DNA from: Anoxynatronum sp033549305
GTDB lineage: Bacteria; Bacillota; Clostridia; Peptostreptococcales; Tindalliaceae
Length of the DNA stretch: 7,327 nucleotides
NCBI GenBank assembly: GCA_033549305.1
Contig: JAWSUV010000136.1
Location: forward strand, 1 to 7,327
Direction of reading: 5' to 3'
Positions 6,302 through 7,327 of this stretch are shown piece after piece (position 1 is the stretch's first letter; each line of letters starts with the position of its first letter). The notes beneath the pieces are model-generated. The model saw nothing but the letters and a program-made list of their open reading frames with translations. It was not told where the DNA came from and made no database searches. The translations under genes and the position numbers were made by a program.

Positions 6302-7327
6302 TTATTTGTTCGATTTGGCATAGTATTCTCTTGGAGAGACGCCATAAATCTTCTTAAAGTTTTTGGAAAAGGTACTATAATCCGAATAACCAATCAGCTC
6401 GCTCGCACGGGAAAGAGTAACTCCCTTCGTCTCAACCAGGTGCTGGGCATGGCTGATCCGAAACTTAGTGACATAGTTTGGGAACGAACAGCCAACTTCT
6501 TTCTTGAACAACGAGCTCAGATAGGATCTGGAGATATGAAGCTTCTCCGCCATCTCTGTTAATGAGATGGGATCCGCAAAATGCTGGTTGATATGCTTCT
6601 TCACCTCATCCACATAATTGATGGTATTTGTCCGGTAAAAATCATCGGACAATGACTGAATTAAAGAGTACTTGCCGGCATCCTTAAATTCCTTTGTCCG
6701 GTTTTTGAAAAATTCTTCCAGTGGGATTCTTCCGAAGGACGAGCCGCCGATATACCCCTGGATGCTGGTTTGGCTGTGCACATACTGAAGATCCGGAGGA
6801 GTGGCTACCGGACCTCCGTAGACCATCTTGATCACCTGGCTGCCAAATCTGTCACACACCTTGAAGATCCTGTTGGCATGAACCACAGAGGCTTCCAGGG
6901 GGATCACATCCTTCGCCCCCATTTCTCCGCCTTTCGTCAGCCCAAGCTGCACGCAGATGATGTCTGCGCCGGCGTTGATCATCTCTTCCGTCTGCTTTTC
7001 GTCAAAGACAAAGGCAATGGTAAACAATCCTCTTTTGTGGGCGATGCGAATTGCATTCACCTCAGTTTCGTACCCCAGACCGGCTTCTTCGATGGATTTT
7101 CGAAAACTGCCATCGATCAAACCCACAGAAGGGTAGTTGATAATACCGCTATACTCCCTCTTTTTGATTTCTTCGATGTAGGTTTCCAGGCGAATGGTGG
7201 GATCATTGGCGCATAGACCAAAAATAACGGGTGTGTCAGTGATCCGCGGCAGGATTTCTTTTATACCAAATTCCATCACCATCTCATTGGAGTTGCCGAA
7301 GGGGAAGTAACCGGAGAGGGAACTCAT
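6302..7327 (-). CDS. AraC-family regulator with an N-terminal PEP-hydrolase-like TIM-barrel sensor (5' end outside window)
   Basis: 341 residues are visible; the ATG at the window edge matches Met56 of the downstream TIM-barrel protein, so about 55 residues plus the true start lie beyond the window. Visible residues 1-215 form a PF09370-like barrel: FPFGNSNEMVMEFG, CANDPTIR, SGIINYPSVGL, FVFDEKQ, CVQLGLTKGG, MVYGGPV and GYIGGSSFGR. After a linker (about 216-233), residues 234-338 form an AraC-type DNA-binding domain with two helix-turn-helix units, LTEMAEKLHISRSYLSSLFK (256-275) and a second around LSRASELIGYSDYSTFSKNF (305-324), ending in the family signature YGVSPREYY. The positions of His185 and His229 in the operon's barrel are Gln127 and Tyr170 here, and the GDAN motif is GNSN, suggesting ligand binding without catalysis. 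It lies in the same direction upstream of the operon and probably controls it. The domain calls are firm; target and ligand are inferred. Confidence 0.93.
   Translation of the reverse strand: MSSLSGYFPFGNSNEMVMEFGIKEILPRITDTPVIFGLCANDPTIRLETYIEEIKKREYSGIINYPSVGLIDGSFRKSIEEAGLGYETEVNAIRIAHKRGLFTIAFVFDEKQTEEMINAGADIICVQLGLTKGGEMGAKDVIPLEASVVHANRIFKVCDRFGSQVIKMVYGGPVATPPDLQYVHSQTSIQGYIGGSSFGRIPLEEFFKNRTKEFKDAGKYSLIQSLSDDFYRTNTINYVDEVKKHINQHFADPISLTEMAEKLHISRSYLSSLFKKEVGCSFPNYVTKFRISHAQHLVETKGVTLSRASELIGYSDYSTFSKNFKKIYGVSPREYYAKSNK

Noticed and set aside
6158..6562. Plus-strand frame of 134 codons in the regulator's upstream gap
   Set aside because: It covers the control region and then runs antisense to the AraC DNA-binding domain; no start signal or domain.

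Overview
The window most resembles the chromosome of an anaerobic, low-to-mid GC Firmicute, probably a Clostridia lineage. This is an inference from strong AGGAGG-type ribosome binding sites, a multi-cofactor (FMN/4Fe-4S/FAD) old-yellow-enzyme-type reductase typical of anaerobes, and a remnant of a prenyltransferase/squalene-cyclase-repeat protein of a kind I associate with Clostridia. No species can be named from the sequence alone. There are no RNA genes, CRISPR arrays or insertion sequences that I can support.

Layout. (1) Positions 59-682, plus strand: an intact WrbA-like flavodoxin-fold quinone oxidoreductase, followed by a hairpin at 707-732. (2) About 740-2011: a decayed stretch. It holds the C-terminal part of a squalene-cyclase-like protein on the minus strand (879 to about 1397). 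Abutting it head to head on the plus strand is a DUF6920/DUF6544-like membrane-anchored protein (1368-2011), frameshifted at an A tract near 1825-1829 and missing its C-terminus. (3) A strong 16-bp stem terminator at 2012-2049. (4) A minus-strand set occupying the rest, in transcription order: an AraC-family regulator with a TIM-barrel sensor (7327 to 6302, 5' end outside the window); a 221-bp intergenic region with a possible terminator, direct repeats and a promoter candidate; a UPF0261/Tm-1-like protein (6080-4872); a TIM-barrel protein of the phosphoenolpyruvate-hydrolase-like family (4861-4019); and an old-yellow-enzyme/2,4-dienoyl-CoA-reductase-like flavoprotein (3993-2077). The last three genes are 10 and 25 nt apart and end at the strong terminator, so they look like one operon.

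How they may work together. The UPF0261 and TIM-barrel proteins are the split bacterial counterparts of the two halves of the plant Tm-1 protein, whose ancestral metabolic role is, to my knowledge, not established. Here they travel with a redox enzyme that reduces or oxidises conjugated C=C bonds. They are preceded by a transcription factor whose sensor is a paralogue of the operon's own TIM-barrel protein. Two histidines present in the enzyme copy are replaced in the regulator (H185 to Q, H229 to Y). The simplest reading is a small catabolic or detoxification module controlled by a regulator that binds the module's substrate or product with a catalytically dead copy of the enzyme. The substrate cannot be read from the sequence.
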